Of a stretch of DNA of 64,000 nt, positions 23,040 to 34,968 are shown piece by piece. Within the stretch, counting starts at the first letter, position 1. Every line of letters starts with the position of its first letter. The stretch lies in NCBI RefSeq assembly GCF_000346465.2, contig NC_034011.1:5764534-5828533 (forward strand), read 5' to 3'. The DNA comes from Prunus persica (taxonomy: Eukaryota; Streptophyta; Magnoliopsida; Rosales; Rosaceae). The notes beneath the pieces are model-generated. The model saw only the letters and a program-made list of their open reading frames with translations. It searched no databases and was not told the DNA's origin. The position numbers and the translations under genes are program-made.

Positions 23040-24408
23040 GGGGGGTGTATTCAATTAAGATTTTAATATATTTTTTTGAAGTTTAAAAGTCTACTGGTAT
23101 TCAATTATGATTTTTAAGTAATCAATAAAAATATGATAGTATTTAATTAGGATTTTAAAATCATCAATGCAAGTCTAGCAGTATTCAATTAGGACTTTCA
23201 AAAGATGAGAAAAAGTACGATGGTATTAAAAAACTTACCGATTTTGAGGTATTTCATTAAGTGATGTATTCTGTGAGACTTTTCAGTGGCTGATATAAAT
23301 ACCAAATCCCATAAAAAAATCACACCCTATTACATCTGATTCTCACGTTAGTTTGTTTTGAGAGAAGATGAACAAACTTGAGAAGTGAACAAGGTTCTCA
23401 TCTTTTTGCTTTATCTCTTCACATGCTATCATATATGATGTCATACCTTTTTTTGTATTATATGTGTTGCTTTGCTGTGGGTACAAGCCTACATACATCC
23501 GTGTATATCTGTATTGCTTTGCTGTGGAACAGACACAGAAGAAGAAACCAATCTGTAAAGATTGATAGTTGGTGTTTTTGGTTTGTTGCACACTGCCTCA
23601 TTCTTTAGGAATGATTTTTCTTATTTATTTATTATTTCATAAAACAATATTTTATTATTTTTGTAAAAACTGGAGAATGACTATAGAGCTTACAAACCAG
23701 AAATAACTATAGAGCTTTGTTTTGATCTAAACTAGTCTTTCTTGTCTTTGTTTTTATATAATACTAATAAATAGTGGACAGTGGAATGACTAGAAGAAGT
23801 CAATCACTAGGAAATTTCCTTGCGTTAGGATGCTTTATTTCTTGGTTTGAATGCACAGTGTTTGGGTCTTCTCGTCCCACTTGGGAGAAAAGGACCAATG
23901 TACTACGATTTTTTTTTTAATTTTAATTTTTTTGGTAAAGATGAACTTTCATTAATAAAGACCAAAAAAGGGTCATAGAACCACCAAGACTACACAACAT
24001 GAAAGTTTATTTATGAAAGTTTATGAAAAATAATTCTTTGGGCCTCCAGAACATGAAAAATAATCAAGGGTTTGCATACCAATCAATTAACGAAAGTTTA
24101 TCAAGTTATATATGCAATGATATTTATTACATATTAATAAAAGTCTAAGCTTTACTTTTATTTGCTTAGATTGGTGTATCATTATAAGAAGATTGAAGCA
24201 TATTTCATTTGCTCAAGAGTATCCAGGTAACTACACATCACTAAAATTTGGGACTTTCTTTTTTTGCAAGTATGAATTTATCCTAATTGCCTTTTCTCAT
24301 GTGCTTATTTGGCTCTATCATTGTTGTTTGATGTAAAGTTGTGAAAATTATGTGTGATATATGATATAGTAGTAAAAGAAGTTTCTCTTACATGTATGAT
24401 GTAGTAAA

Positions 24409-24983
24409 ATGAAGGATTCACAACAAGGAAATGACAAAGGAAAAGGCAAAAGTTCCGATAATTATGAACATTGGACCAAGGAAGAAAGCGATTTCTTGTT
24501 AGAGCTATTGGTTGATGGTATCAGTCGAGGATGGCGTGATAGTAATGGGTCAATAAGTAAGCAAACAATAGAAAAAAGAGTACTTCCTCGCCTAAATGAG
24601 AAAACCGTGTCTCCTAAAACATATAACAATTACGTGACCCGAATGAGATGGTATAAAAAGCAGTTTGACAAAATGACTACTCTTATGCGTAACAACTCTG
24701 GATTTGGGTGGGACCCAATTACAAAGAAGTTCACGGCTAGTGATGAAGTATGGGAAAATTACTTGAAGGTGAGCTTCATATTATATGCTATGTCACTTAC
24801 TAGCTTGCTCTAATATTTTATTTATAATATATTAACAATCATCATTTTTTTTTCTTTGCTAGTCCCACCCAAGTCACAAGAACCTTCAGACAGAAAGTGT
24901 TGCTAATTATGATGATTTAAAAATTGTGGTTAGGGGTGCAACTGCTACTGGGAATGGCTCACTTGCATTAGGTGTCGATGATA
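24409..24983 (+). pseudogene. Harbinger MYB/SANT-like ORF1 of the second element
   Basis: Starts at ATG 24409 and is open to 24813 through a probable splice donor at about 24768 (aag|gtgagc). The product contains EHWTKEESDFLLELLVDGI, a MYB/SANT-like (Myb_DNA-bind_3) domain found both in host proteins and in PIF/Harbinger partner proteins. A second exon from about 24863 continues SHPSHKNLQTESVANYDDL and runs to about 24980. There it meets transposase-type sequence, so its natural C-terminus is lost. Confidence 0.75.
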
Positions 24984-25599
24984 CCGATGCAATTTTGATT
25001 TGAAATTCATGTATGTCCTTAATGGATAGGAGGGTTCGGCTCATGATTCAAAAGTGTTAAGTGATGCTCTATCAAGGAGGAATGGTCTTAAAGTTCCTCA
25101 AGGTAAATACTTATCTTTTTGGTGTTTTTGGTGGGAAATACGTTTTTATTTCTATGTAAAACGATGTCAAATTTTAGCTCCGTTTCGAGATGTGCGATAT
25201 CATCTCCAAGATTTTGCAAGTCATGGTCGTGGTCCTGAAAATGAAAATGAGTTGTTCAACCTTCGCCATGCATCCTTAAGGAATGTGATCGAGAGGATAT
25301 TTGGTATTTTTAAATCGCGATTCACAATTTGTAAGTCAACTCCTCCATTTCTATTTAAAACACAAGCAGAGCTAGTGTTGGCATGTGCAGCATTACATAA
25401 CTTTCTTCGTAAGGAGTGTCATTCCGATGAATTTCCTATTGAGCCAACTGATGAATCTTCATCATCTTCATCCTCATCAATACCAGTTGATGAAGAGGAC
25501 AATTTTGAGCTGATTTATCAAACCCAAGAACAACAAAGAGAGGATGCTAACACATGGAGAGCTAGCATAGCTTCAGCTATGTGGAGAGATGCTATCTAG
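24984..25599 (+). pseudogene. C-terminal part of a Harbinger DDE transposase
   Basis: From about 24990 the reading DLKFMYVLNG, then a TAG where Trp is expected, then EGSAHDSKVLSDALSRRNG represents the second catalytic Asp region. A splice-like break at about 25101 leads to APFRDVRYHLQDFA, ELFNLRHASLRNVIERIFGIFKSRF (catalytic Glu region) and the C-terminal helices, ending at 25599. The first catalytic Asp and the whole N-terminal half are missing. The piece is fused directly to ORF1 by an internal deletion. Confidence 0.85.
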
Positions 25600-25961
25600 G
25601 TCATATGAGGAGATGAAGATCCAACAAATGTTTATTACGTATTGAATAACTTTTGTTTTCCTTAAGTCATGTCTAGTTGCTACATGATTTTATTGTTATT
25701 ACTTTTATCATTTGGTTATTTATCCATGTGGCATAATTAATTCATGTTATTATATAATTTTTATTTCATATGAAATCCTAGAGAAAATCTTTTGATTCTT
25801 TGGAGAAAACAAAAAAATCCTAAGTGAATCATAAGAGAATCATATAATTACAATCTATTAAAATCATAAGTAAAATCTTTTAATGACAAATCCTGCTGAA
25901 ATTCATTACATTAAAATCATGTGATTATAATCTATTAAAATCCTAATTGAATACACCCACC

Positions 25962-26419
25962 TAAATATAGAGGCCCGTGATTCACTCAGTATATGGGTGT
26001 GTTGACTCAAATCAATGTTACCACTTCACAAAAATTGAAGTTTAACACCTAAAAGAAATTGAAGTAACCGCGTATCATGCACATAAAACAACCGTCAAAA
26101 GAATAAAAAAGACAATCATATCATACGATTTCTTTTGATCCCAAAGAATCAAGGCAACAATTAACATCAAGTTGAAATGCATATATTATGAGAAAAGATG
26201 TCTTATTTCTTTTGTACCTCCTTTAGGTCCCCTCCCTAGAACTGACACATTATCACCAGATAATTTAACCTACGACTACGGATGTGATCCCCTCCCCAAA
26301 CTAATTCAAAATTGATGAATTCCATAATGCGCATCAAGGCCAAAAAGATGCACCAACAAAGAAGAACGTAAACTGACGGGGTCAGCACTATATGGGTGAA
26401 ACAAAGAACCACACAAAAA
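25962..26419. other. Intergenic DNA and DnaJ 3' UTR
   Basis: Starts with the TAA target duplication of the Harbinger element. The part nearest 26420 is the probable 3' UTR of the minus-strand DnaJ gene. No other feature seen. Confidence 0.5.
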
Positions 26420-29400
26420 TTATCTCCGGCTTGTGGCCTTGCCCTTGCTTAGACTCGCAAGTTCCTCGATGAGCTTCTTCTCATCATTGCTCAATCTCTT
26501 TGGGATTTCAACCTGCACACGGACCAGCTGATCACCTCTCATGTTGCTCTTGTTTAAAAGAGGAACACCTTTCTTGGCCATCACAAGGGTCGTGTTTGGT
26601 TGAGTCCCAGCTGGAATCTTCAAATCAACCATGCCGTCAACTGTTGGAACCTTAATTGTAGTCCCCAAAATTGCATCAATATACGACACCTTGCAGGTGT
26701 ACAAAATGTTGGTATCATCCCGTTTGAGGACAGGGTCTGGGATAACTTCTATAATAACAAATAGGTCACCAGGAGACCCGCCCCGCCTTCCAGCATTACC
26801 TTCATTTCGGACTCTTAAACGGCTTCCAGAGTCCACACCAGCTGGAACTTTAAGACTGATCCGCTTCGTCCTCCTCACCCGACTATCCCCAGAGCAAGTG
26901 TTGCAGGGGATGGATGTTTCCCCAGACCCACCACATGAAGAGCATGTCATGACCTGCTGGAAGACACCTAAAGGAGTCCTTGCTGATTGAACAACCTGAC
27001 CTTGCCCACCACATGTGCTGCATCTGGATGGCTTGGTGCCTGGTTTAGCACCTGAACCATTGCAAGTCCCGCAGCTCTCCAACCGGCTAATCTCAATCTC
27101 CTTTTCGACCCCAAAAACTGCTTCCTTGAAGTTCAAGACAAGATTATAATATTCGTCTTGTCCATCAACCGCTCGACTCCTAGAACCTCTTCCCCCCATT
27201 CCACCCATTCCGCCCATCCCACCCATACCGCCCATGCCCTCAAATAGTGATTCAAACAGATCAAACGGATTGCTGAAATCCTGAAATATTACAGTTCACC
27301 ATCCCACTGTAAGAAAGTAAAGATACAATGAATAAAACAATCTTTTCCCAATCAAGATTGGAGAGATACTTACCCCAGTACCCATACCAGCACCTTTAAG
27401 TCCAGCCTCTCCATATTTGTCATATAATGATCGTTTTTCATCATCAGACAAGACCTACAAAGATTAAATAATTAAAATAACGACTACAACAGCCACCAGG
27501 TCAATGATGCATAATAAAACCATGCTTTTACCTCATATGCATTGCTAATTTCCTTGAATTTTGTTTCTGCCCCTGGTTCTCTGCAACATAGAAAAGAATA
27601 ATTCCCACAAAATGAAAACAGACAGCATTTACCAAATAGATTGGTATAAACTACAGCTAAGCTAGAAGGGAAATAAAGGAAAGACTTGAAAAAAACAATT
27701 CCACTCGCAAAACAGATATACACCGGTAATATATATCAAACTTCATATGAGGAAAATTCTGACTTCAGCTACCCTACTAGAACAGTTTTACTTCTATCTC
27801 TTCAATAGTGACAAAAAGGGAAAAACTAATGTGCCAACTCCAATAACTTGTGGGCGGGTTTGCACGTCTTGACATTAAGAGAAGGTGGCCCAACACATCA
27901 ACTTCCAAAAATCCAGACATGAGGCATCCAAAACACATATATATGCATAATTTGATAGTTCGATTAATACCTATATTTGAGAGAATATTGGCTTGGAAAA
28001 GAACATTTCCTCACGAGGGACGGCTAGAAAGTTGGGCATTTTTTATAGGACAGAAAAGGTTGCACCATTTTGGCAAAAATATAATTTGAATATATGACCA
28101 TCAAGAGCTAGAGAGGTTCAACTCAGCCTCAATGCTTCAATCAAGCTTTGTGTCCTTTTCTAGTGTTCATATTACCAAACCCCACTTACGACACAGCCCA
28201 TGAAAACTGACTAATCTAAACTCACCCAGTCACTTTAGCCTGGGTGGTGAGATAAGGAACCAGATGCATTTTGATCAGATTCAGGTCTACCAATTTTGAA
28301 ACAGCAACATAGCCCCAAGAAATTAGCTACAGCAAGTGATTTCTAGCAAGCTGCCTTTTCAAATCCAACTCGTTTTTCCACTTTACATACATTCATCCAA
28401 ACCCTAATTTGCTCTACCAAAGCCTTTATGCATCTTCTTCGACAACCCTAAGATTTAAATCACAAGTTACTAAAATCCCAAAGCCAAGGTATGAACCTAT
28501 ATCCTACAAGCAGCTTTTTTCTCTTAAAGCTGTACCACTATTGATATGCTATTGACATGTTATAAAGGATATGAACATAGCCAACAGTTTGGGAGAATAT
28601 TCTTCATGGCCTTCGATTTGCACTTATTTCTGTTGGTATGCTACAGTTGTATATAATGAAAAGTAAACTAACCATAAACCTTCAAACATACTACCATCAA
28701 ATTCTATGGACCATGCTGATAGATCACTAACATAACAATCTGGCTCAACATTCAATTGCAACATAACACAGCTGAGATTACTTTTTTCATAGAACAAAAC
28801 ACAACACACGTGTTCGCATGCATGTGCACATACACACACGCAGGATAAAAGATAGAAAGTGAATTTAAGGGAAAAGAAACTGGTAGATACTATTATTCAA
28901 AATTAAGTTGCAACACTGACTCACTTGTTTACATCTGGGTGAAAACTTCTTGCAAGCTTCCGGTAAGCTGAAATGTGAAAAGTATACAGAAGAGAAATTA
29001 GAGGATGATAAAATCTAGAAGAAGAAAAAAAACATAATCAAGCACACGAACATCACACTGGATGCTTTATACATCCAAAAAGATAGAAGCTTAGTTTTAT
29101 TTTCTGATCTGTACCAAGAAGTATGCATTCAAGAAGTGGCCCTGACCTTTTCACAATACAATACAGTCCTCACACAATAGAGGTTTCATATTATATTTCA
29201 AAATTTTCAGTTTTGGATGCCTGGATACCAAGGACAAGGAGTCTTGCTGAAATGGATGGACTGTATACTGTATACATGCAATGTACAGCAGAGAAATTTC
29301 CTTAATGAAATTTTGCCCATGTATCAGATGTGCCGAAAAAATGAGATAAACATGCAAGGCTAAGGGAGAATTAACAACTGAATATCATAATGGAAGCAGT

Positions 29401-30269
29401 TTACTCTATAAACAGATCAAATCTCAAATCAACAAAAATGACTGGTTATAAAATTATAGCAAAAATACAAATTAGCAAATAATAAGAAAGCATATAAAAG
29501 CAACAGAAACAATACACTGACAATAGTTTTAGGAAAGAAAAATAAACAAAAGAAGAAAGAAAATGGAAGTGTAGATACCACTTTTGATTTCTGATTTACT
29601 CGCATTTCTTGAGACCCCAAGAACAGAATAAAAATCCTGGATGTGAGAATGAGTTTAGATCAATTGTGAAACGGTTAATGAGCACTCATTCAATTAGGCT
29701 TCTTTATTCAAGGAAGTAAAGGTAAGTAAAACCAATGTTTGTTATACTCACAGAATCTGCTCTAACTATGAATCTCGCTCCCCTACTGCGATGTGAAGTT
29801 TGAGATGGGCCTGCACAGAATAGAGCATTCAAGGAATCCCGAGAGAAGAAGCTTGAACTCGGTGCCCCCAAATAGCCTATTTTGCTTGTAACACTGCATT
29901 CAAGATGATCCTTAAACTAATACTATATAAAAATCTAAGAGATGTTGGTAGCATGTTAAGCAGATGTACTTTAATTTAAAATTTGAAACCAAATAAACCA
30001 GATGCACAGATATAGCATATATAGAGAGAATGTCAACAGGTACTGGTGTTTTACTCTAAATGATAGTCTAAACTGTTCATTATAATAGGAATATAATCAG
30101 AACCTTTAACTGGAGTGAATGTTGTTCATAAGGCTCTTAAATGTTAAAAAACAAAAACTTACCAGCATTGGGATGTGAGCATCTTATTCATGGCACAGGG
30201 CCTTAGCATAGTCTGAGGACGAATACCCCATTGAGCAACCCATGTACTTCCAGAAGGTATTATTGCCAT
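26420..30269 (-). CDS. DJA5/6: DnaJ (Hsp40) type I co-chaperone, probably chloroplast DJA5/DJA6-type, complete
   Basis: J-domain co-chaperone that stimulates a chloroplast Hsp70; Arabidopsis relatives support plastid iron-sulfur cluster assembly. Seven coding exons in transcript order: 30269-30163, 29893-29752, 29636-29579, 28967-28925, 27580-27532, 27454-27374 and 27280-26420. The sum is 1341 nt, giving 446 residues. A Ser/Thr/Arg-rich leader of about 85 residues fits a transit peptide. The J domain runs [20 protein letters not shown] to [10 protein letters not shown] with HPD at the exon 4 end. Then come the Gly/Met repeat [11 protein letters not shown], four zinc-finger motifs ([32 protein letters not shown]), two substrate-binding beta domains and an alpha C-terminus. 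The fourth motif ends Ser where Gly is usual. Plastid targeting is inferred from the leader and the family. Confidence 0.93.
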
Positions 30270-32230
30270 TTAGTTAACTTTCTGTAAGCACTGAGCACAA
30301 ACACACACACATATATCAGGGATATTCAAGTGGTTCAATCCAAACATAGTTGGGGCTAACATTGAAAAAATAGTTCAATAAACTACTATTTAGAGAAATT
30401 GTAAAATAAATAAATAAATGAGAAACTACTTACGCAGTGAATATAGAAGAACCGAAGGAGGACTAGTCAACCTACCTGAGGCCCAGATATCAAGAGCCTC
30501 TCTCTCGCTACATTCTTCCCTTCTTATCTCATCTTTAAAGTTTATTACAAGTATTTAATGCCTCATTTGTTATTATTATATTACTATTTTTAAAAGTTGG
30601 TCAAGCTATCCCTTCCTCTCATTGAGCTTTGTTATATTTTATTCACCGCGCTTCTTTTTGGGCCCACCTTGTAAAAATGGTTTACATTTGTTATATTTCC
30701 CTTTCCATGTTGTCTCTCATTCTATCCAGTATCCGTTTTGATTGCATTCATGATCTCTTAGAACTATGAATTATAATTCTTAAACTTACAATTTTAGAGT
30801 GGCACTGTTGCCACCCTCAAATCCTATCTCCCCACCCTCTCCATATACTCAGCCCCATTCAAATATTAAAAAGATACTAATCCATTCATCTCACCCCCCG
30901 TTAATCTTAAATTAACCCTACTTTTTCTTATTCTTCCCTCTTCTCTAGCCCTAACCCCAATGCTTCCTAAATAAGAAAGACAGCGGCCTTGGGCACTGCC
31001 CCACCCCCATTAGCTTTTTTTCATCCTCTATTGCACACTACTGGTGGTGGGCACATTACTTGGCGCTACCAGTCATGGGTGACAAACAACCATATTTCCT
31101 GGATACCGCACCTTGGAGTGATGAAAGAAATTAGAGAACCAATGCAAAATATTGAAGTTTACCTAAATTATATGAAGTAATTCTAGAACAGCTATATTAG
31201 AATAGCAATATTGAAAATCCAATTATTAGAACAGTACATTTGATGCCATAATGTGGCAAAACTCTTCTGGCACAAAGGTGTTTTGGAAATTAATGAAATG
31301 GTCATGCCATGGTGGATACCCAGGCCCAAGACATGGGGTTTCCCTGGAAAGCGGGGCCACTCTTTCAATGTTTTATTTTCAAAAAGTCAGGCTTTTTAAT
31401 GAATTATCGTTTTAGTTAATTTCATATGGAGATAACACTGTAATTTTTTTATTTTTGTAAAAAACGGGCCATAGCGCCAGCAAATAAGGTTTGGGATGGC
31501 GATAGCACCACTCCAAATTCATTCTGAGATAGGCTACTCGTTACCCTACTCTATATCTTAAACTTTGTACATATTATCTTTAATCAGCCAAATTGAGTTA
31601 CTCCATCAACTCCTCTAAAGATGTTCTTTTACCTTCTTCGTGAATCTCTTCACATTTTATCTCTGACACATAGCATAAAACTCCATATTATCACTGGGTT
31701 TAATTAACTTATGAAAATGATCTCAAACCAACCCCTTTTTTATCTTACGAACAAATGTTTGTTTTCGCTTTCTTGAGATTGGTGGCAGCAGTAGATAAGA
31801 ATGCATTCACTTTAAAGGCCTCAAAGGCTACACTAATACAACTAAACATTACACACACCAGAAATGAAAGATTTAAGGAAATGAACAACCAAAACAGTAA
31901 AGAAAATGATAATATAATATATATGTGGGATGCAACGGATGCAAATATAGTTTCAAATAAATCATTTGAAAGTAAACATAGAAATATTTATATATAGGCT
32001 TTCTATAGTAAGAATGTCCCTATACTCCTATTTATGGGTTGTAAACCAATGATCGGAACCATTCAGTTTTTAGGTTCTCTTTCAACGATTATCCATGCGG
32101 AAAAAAAACAGCTAAATCAGAAACTGTTTACATATTTAATTATCCACATTTACAATTCAAATTTATCTAACAAACTGCGTTTTTCTGCACATTTTTTAAG
32201 ACTAAAAAACTTTCAATCTGGATGATTTTT

Positions 32231-32420
32231 TGAAGGGTTAACCTTAATAACCTAAAATATAGACGGTTTGGATTGTTGAAATAAATTGTTGGATAGCCTA
32301 GCCCTAGGAAGGATGTGTGCACTTTTGAAGGGTAACCTTAAGATAACCTAAAATATTGACGGTTCGGATTGTTGAAATAAATTGTTGGGTAGCCTAGCCC
32401 TAGGAAAGATGTGTGCACTT
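32231..32420. repeat. Two-copy tandem duplication, about 95 bp
   Basis: Copies at about 32231-32325 and 32326-32420 both begin tgaaggg, share ggattgttgaaataaattgt and end ggatgtgtgcacttt or the close variant agatgtgtgcacttt. A handful of substitutions separates them. Confidence 0.93.
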
Positions 32421-32453
32421 TTCTTACAATAAAGACATCCTTAACCTACAAAT

Positions 32454-32456
<3 letters not shown>

Positions 32457-32490
<34 letters not shown>
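32457..32490. repeat. (CA)17 microsatellite, followed by TA-rich repeats to about 32529
   Basis: Uninterrupted CA dinucleotides, then tatata-type sequence. Probably polymorphic in length. Confidence 0.95.
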
Positions 32491-32496
<6 letters not shown>

Positions 32497-32701
32497 ATAT
32501 ACAAATATATATGTATATATATATATATCGGAGAGAAGCTAACAGAAGCTTGAAGATAGAAGAAAATGGCATCAAACTCAAGTATCTCAATTAGTAGGTG
32601 AAAACAAGAGTCTTTGATGGCATGTTACATTTCCAATGATAAATTAACACAGACAAGGTGAATTGAAACCAAAGAACGAAAAGGACCAAAAGTAAAATTA
32701 C

Positions 32702-32965
32702 CTGATATGCGATACGAACCGCGAACCCAGTGCTCAAAGAACCCTAGCAACGGAACAGCAAAGCTAAAGTACGAGAAATTAAGAAACTTTTAAATAAAAT
32801 TAGGAAAATGAATTTGTGAAACCCTAACGAAGGTGAGAGAGGGATTACAGTGAGAAAATTTTGGTGGCGCTGAGCTGAGTTAAGCAGCAGAGCAGCGATG
32901 GATGGCGCTGTGGGCGCACAAGCAGAGAGCTGTGGATGGCGCGGAAGTGAGGGCTCCAAGTGAAG
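32702..32965 (-). other. Probable 5' UTR exon of the DnaJ gene
   Basis: Its 3' border is a plausible donor at 32701/32702. The region is GC-richer than its surroundings and is followed upstream by promoter-like AT-rich DNA. The transcription start is not determined. Confidence 0.4.
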
Positions 32966-34608
32966 AGAGAGTTTCAACAGGGAATGGATGAGATTGCGTG
33001 GCTAGACCACTGAAGTACTAAACGGTGCGTCCTGGCTTGGTTTCCAAACAAATCAAAACGACGTCTCTAGATTCTTCACCATTTCAATAAGACTCGTTTT
33101 GAGGTCCAATTTTTTTAAAAATAAAGTGGTTTTAAAAGCTAATTAGTAATGTTAACTCGATGATTCTTTTTTTTAATCAAAACTGGCCTCTTGGCACATG
33201 CGTGGTTTTCTTTTTTATTTTTTATTTTATTTTTAAAATTAAAAAAGATAATAGATAGTTGTGTTTTATAAAAATAAGTTTTATTATTTGATTTTTCTTT
33301 TAATTTTAATTTTTTAATATAAAAAAATGTGAATTTATTATATTATCCTTATTTAATTAATAATTTCAATTCTTAACGTTTGCATTAACCAATGGCATTT
33401 TCTGATATTTTGAATGTTTCATCATTCTCTGTCTTTTGCTTTATATATATAGTGTATATAGATAGATTAACTTATTATAAAAAGTATAATTATTATTTGA
33501 TGTACTGACATTATTTTCACATTTTCAAGAGGTCATGAGTTTAAGTTTCGTGAATAACAGTAAGTTTATAAAATAAAAAAAAACTAATATTAATGATATT
33601 AACTTTTTTAATCAAAATTATTTATATATTTATATAATTTATGAATTTATTATGTTATTGTCTCTCTTATTATTAAAAAAAAAAAAATTTTAAAAGTGTC
33701 ATCTCCGATGCTCCAGAAATTTCTTAGTGTCAAATTTAGTATCAAAAGCCATACCAAATTGGAAAATGAAAATGAGATTTGGTCTTTGTGGTTTGAAGTG
33801 GGACCCACCAAATTTCTTCTTATTCCTCCCAAATATAAAATATATATATATATATATATATATATTCTCACCATTAAATCAACGTTGAAAATAATCTCTC
33901 TACATCAGTAGATGACGTGGAATACTTAATGTTTTAAGACATAACAATTTTGAGTGATTTTATTTTAATTCTAAATTTTCTCCCAAATCCCGTTGGGTAC
34001 AAATTGGGCTTTCTTGAATTGTCTCAAAGCCCATTGGGCTATTGCTTCAAAAATATCTCATACTTGTTCACCCTGCCAGGTCCCCCTTCGGCCTTTATCT
34101 TCAGAAAGTGCACAAAAAGATCCAACCACCAGCCACGTCAGAGGCCCCCTTCAAGTTGAAAGTCAAAAAAGACCCTAAAAAGTACACATGTAAAAACAAT
34201 AAAAAATAGGAAAAATAGACCACTCATTCCTTCCACGTCCTCCCACGTGTCCGATCTTATCCACTTCCCTCACCAAGCTCCCATCACCTACAACCCCATT
34301 TCATAATCTACCCATCCAAATCCCATTATTTTGTTGTCATTTATTTCCCATTATACCCATACTTACTTTCTGCAAAGACAAAAATATCTTTGGGTACAAA
34401 CACTCAATGCAAGAGCTTCACCTAGATATGGAAGTCCAGGCCGTAGAGGATGAAATCAGTCATCTCTGTCAAACGTCAAAACCATCAAAACCCAAAAAGC
34501 CACTGCACCTCTCTCCCACAGTTTCCATATTTCCATCATCTCTTAAACCCTTCTCTGTCTTCCTCCTTCTGCGTACATTGCATTGTGAATCTGTGATCTA
34601 CCATCGCC
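32966..34608. other. Divergent intergenic region, AT-rich
   Basis: Between the minus-strand DnaJ gene and the plus-strand small gene at 34609. Very AT-rich, with a (TA)n run at about 33837-33866. A gtttaagtttc motif near 33540 could be a decayed tRNA-like B box. No gene seen. Confidence 0.45.
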
Positions 34609-34968
34609 ATGGCAACTCCTCTCACGTCTTTCAGACCCGTTTCGATCCGTCCAAACGCCTCCGGATCCCAGCGACCCGACCCGAATCGCCTCAAGCCTTC
34701 CTCCTCCAGCTGGTGGACCCCGCTCTTCGGCTGGTCGTCCGACCCGGCAGAATACATCACCGCTGATCCGGCGCTAAACTTCCGCAACAACGATCTGGTT
34801 TCTGGGAGCGACCCGGCCCGACCCGGGTCCAGATTCGGGTTGGGGTGCTTCACGGAAGAGAAGGCGAAGCAGCTCCGGAAGAAGACCCTGGAGACTTCCG
34901 CATTCCATGATATCATGTACCACTCGGCCATCGCGTCTCGGCTCGCCTCCGATTTATCGGACCAGTAG
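34609..34968 (+). CDS. Small intronless plant protein of unknown function, 119 aa
   Basis: ATG at 34609 in good context (ccATGG), ending TAG 34966-34968. The product is rich in Ser, Pro and Arg at the N-terminus. A central WWTPLFGWSSDPAEYI segment is followed by a charged helix-like part (CFTEEKAKQLRKKTLE) and an end segment, FHDIMYHSAIASRLASD. No signal peptide or membrane segment. GC and codon use are clearly higher than the AT-rich surroundings, as expected for a true gene. I believe similar short proteins occur across angiosperms, but I cannot name a family or a function. Overlapping frames on both strands (34407-34766 plus, 34536-34931 minus) are considered shadows. Confidence 0.75.
   Translation: MATPLTSFRPVSIRPNASGSQRPDPNRLKPSSSSWWTPLFGWSSDPAEYITADPALNFRNNDLVSGSDPARPGSRFGLGCFTEEKAKQLRKKTLETSAFHDIMYHSAIASRLASDLSDQ

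Larger units (their letters stand above)
23040..25961 (+). mobile_element. PIF/Harbinger DNA transposon, second and unrelated copy, internally deleted
   Basis: Both ends carry the inverted repeat GGGTGTATTCAATTA, followed by (a/g)gattttaat, after two to three extra G bases. The flanking duplication is TAA at 23037-23039 and 25962-25964, the canonical PIF/Harbinger target. Further copies of the tattcaatta motif recur just inside the left end (about 23095-23190). The interior has a MYB/SANT-like ORF followed in the same direction by the last part of a DDE transposase. Its ends differ entirely from those of the element at 17821-21822, so the two belong to different families. Confidence 0.92.
30270..32701 (-). 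other. Leader intron of the DnaJ gene, about 2.4 kb
   Basis: Acceptor cttacag (plus ctgtaag, 30282-30288) lies a few bases before the ATG at 30269. The likely donor GTAATT (plus 32696-32701) closes a 5' UTR exon starting at 32702. Inside lie a 95-bp tandem duplication (32231-32420), a CA microsatellite and several T-rich tracts. No coding exon or transposon end was recognised. Confidence 0.55.

Noticed and set aside
26631..26990. 119-codon plus-strand frame opposite the DnaJ last exon
   Set aside because: Shadow of the conserved minus-strand coding exon.
34407..34931. Two long frames overlapping the small gene (one plus, one minus)
   Set aside because: Both follow from the high GC of the real gene in other frames. 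Their products are Arg/Pro-biased without domain character.
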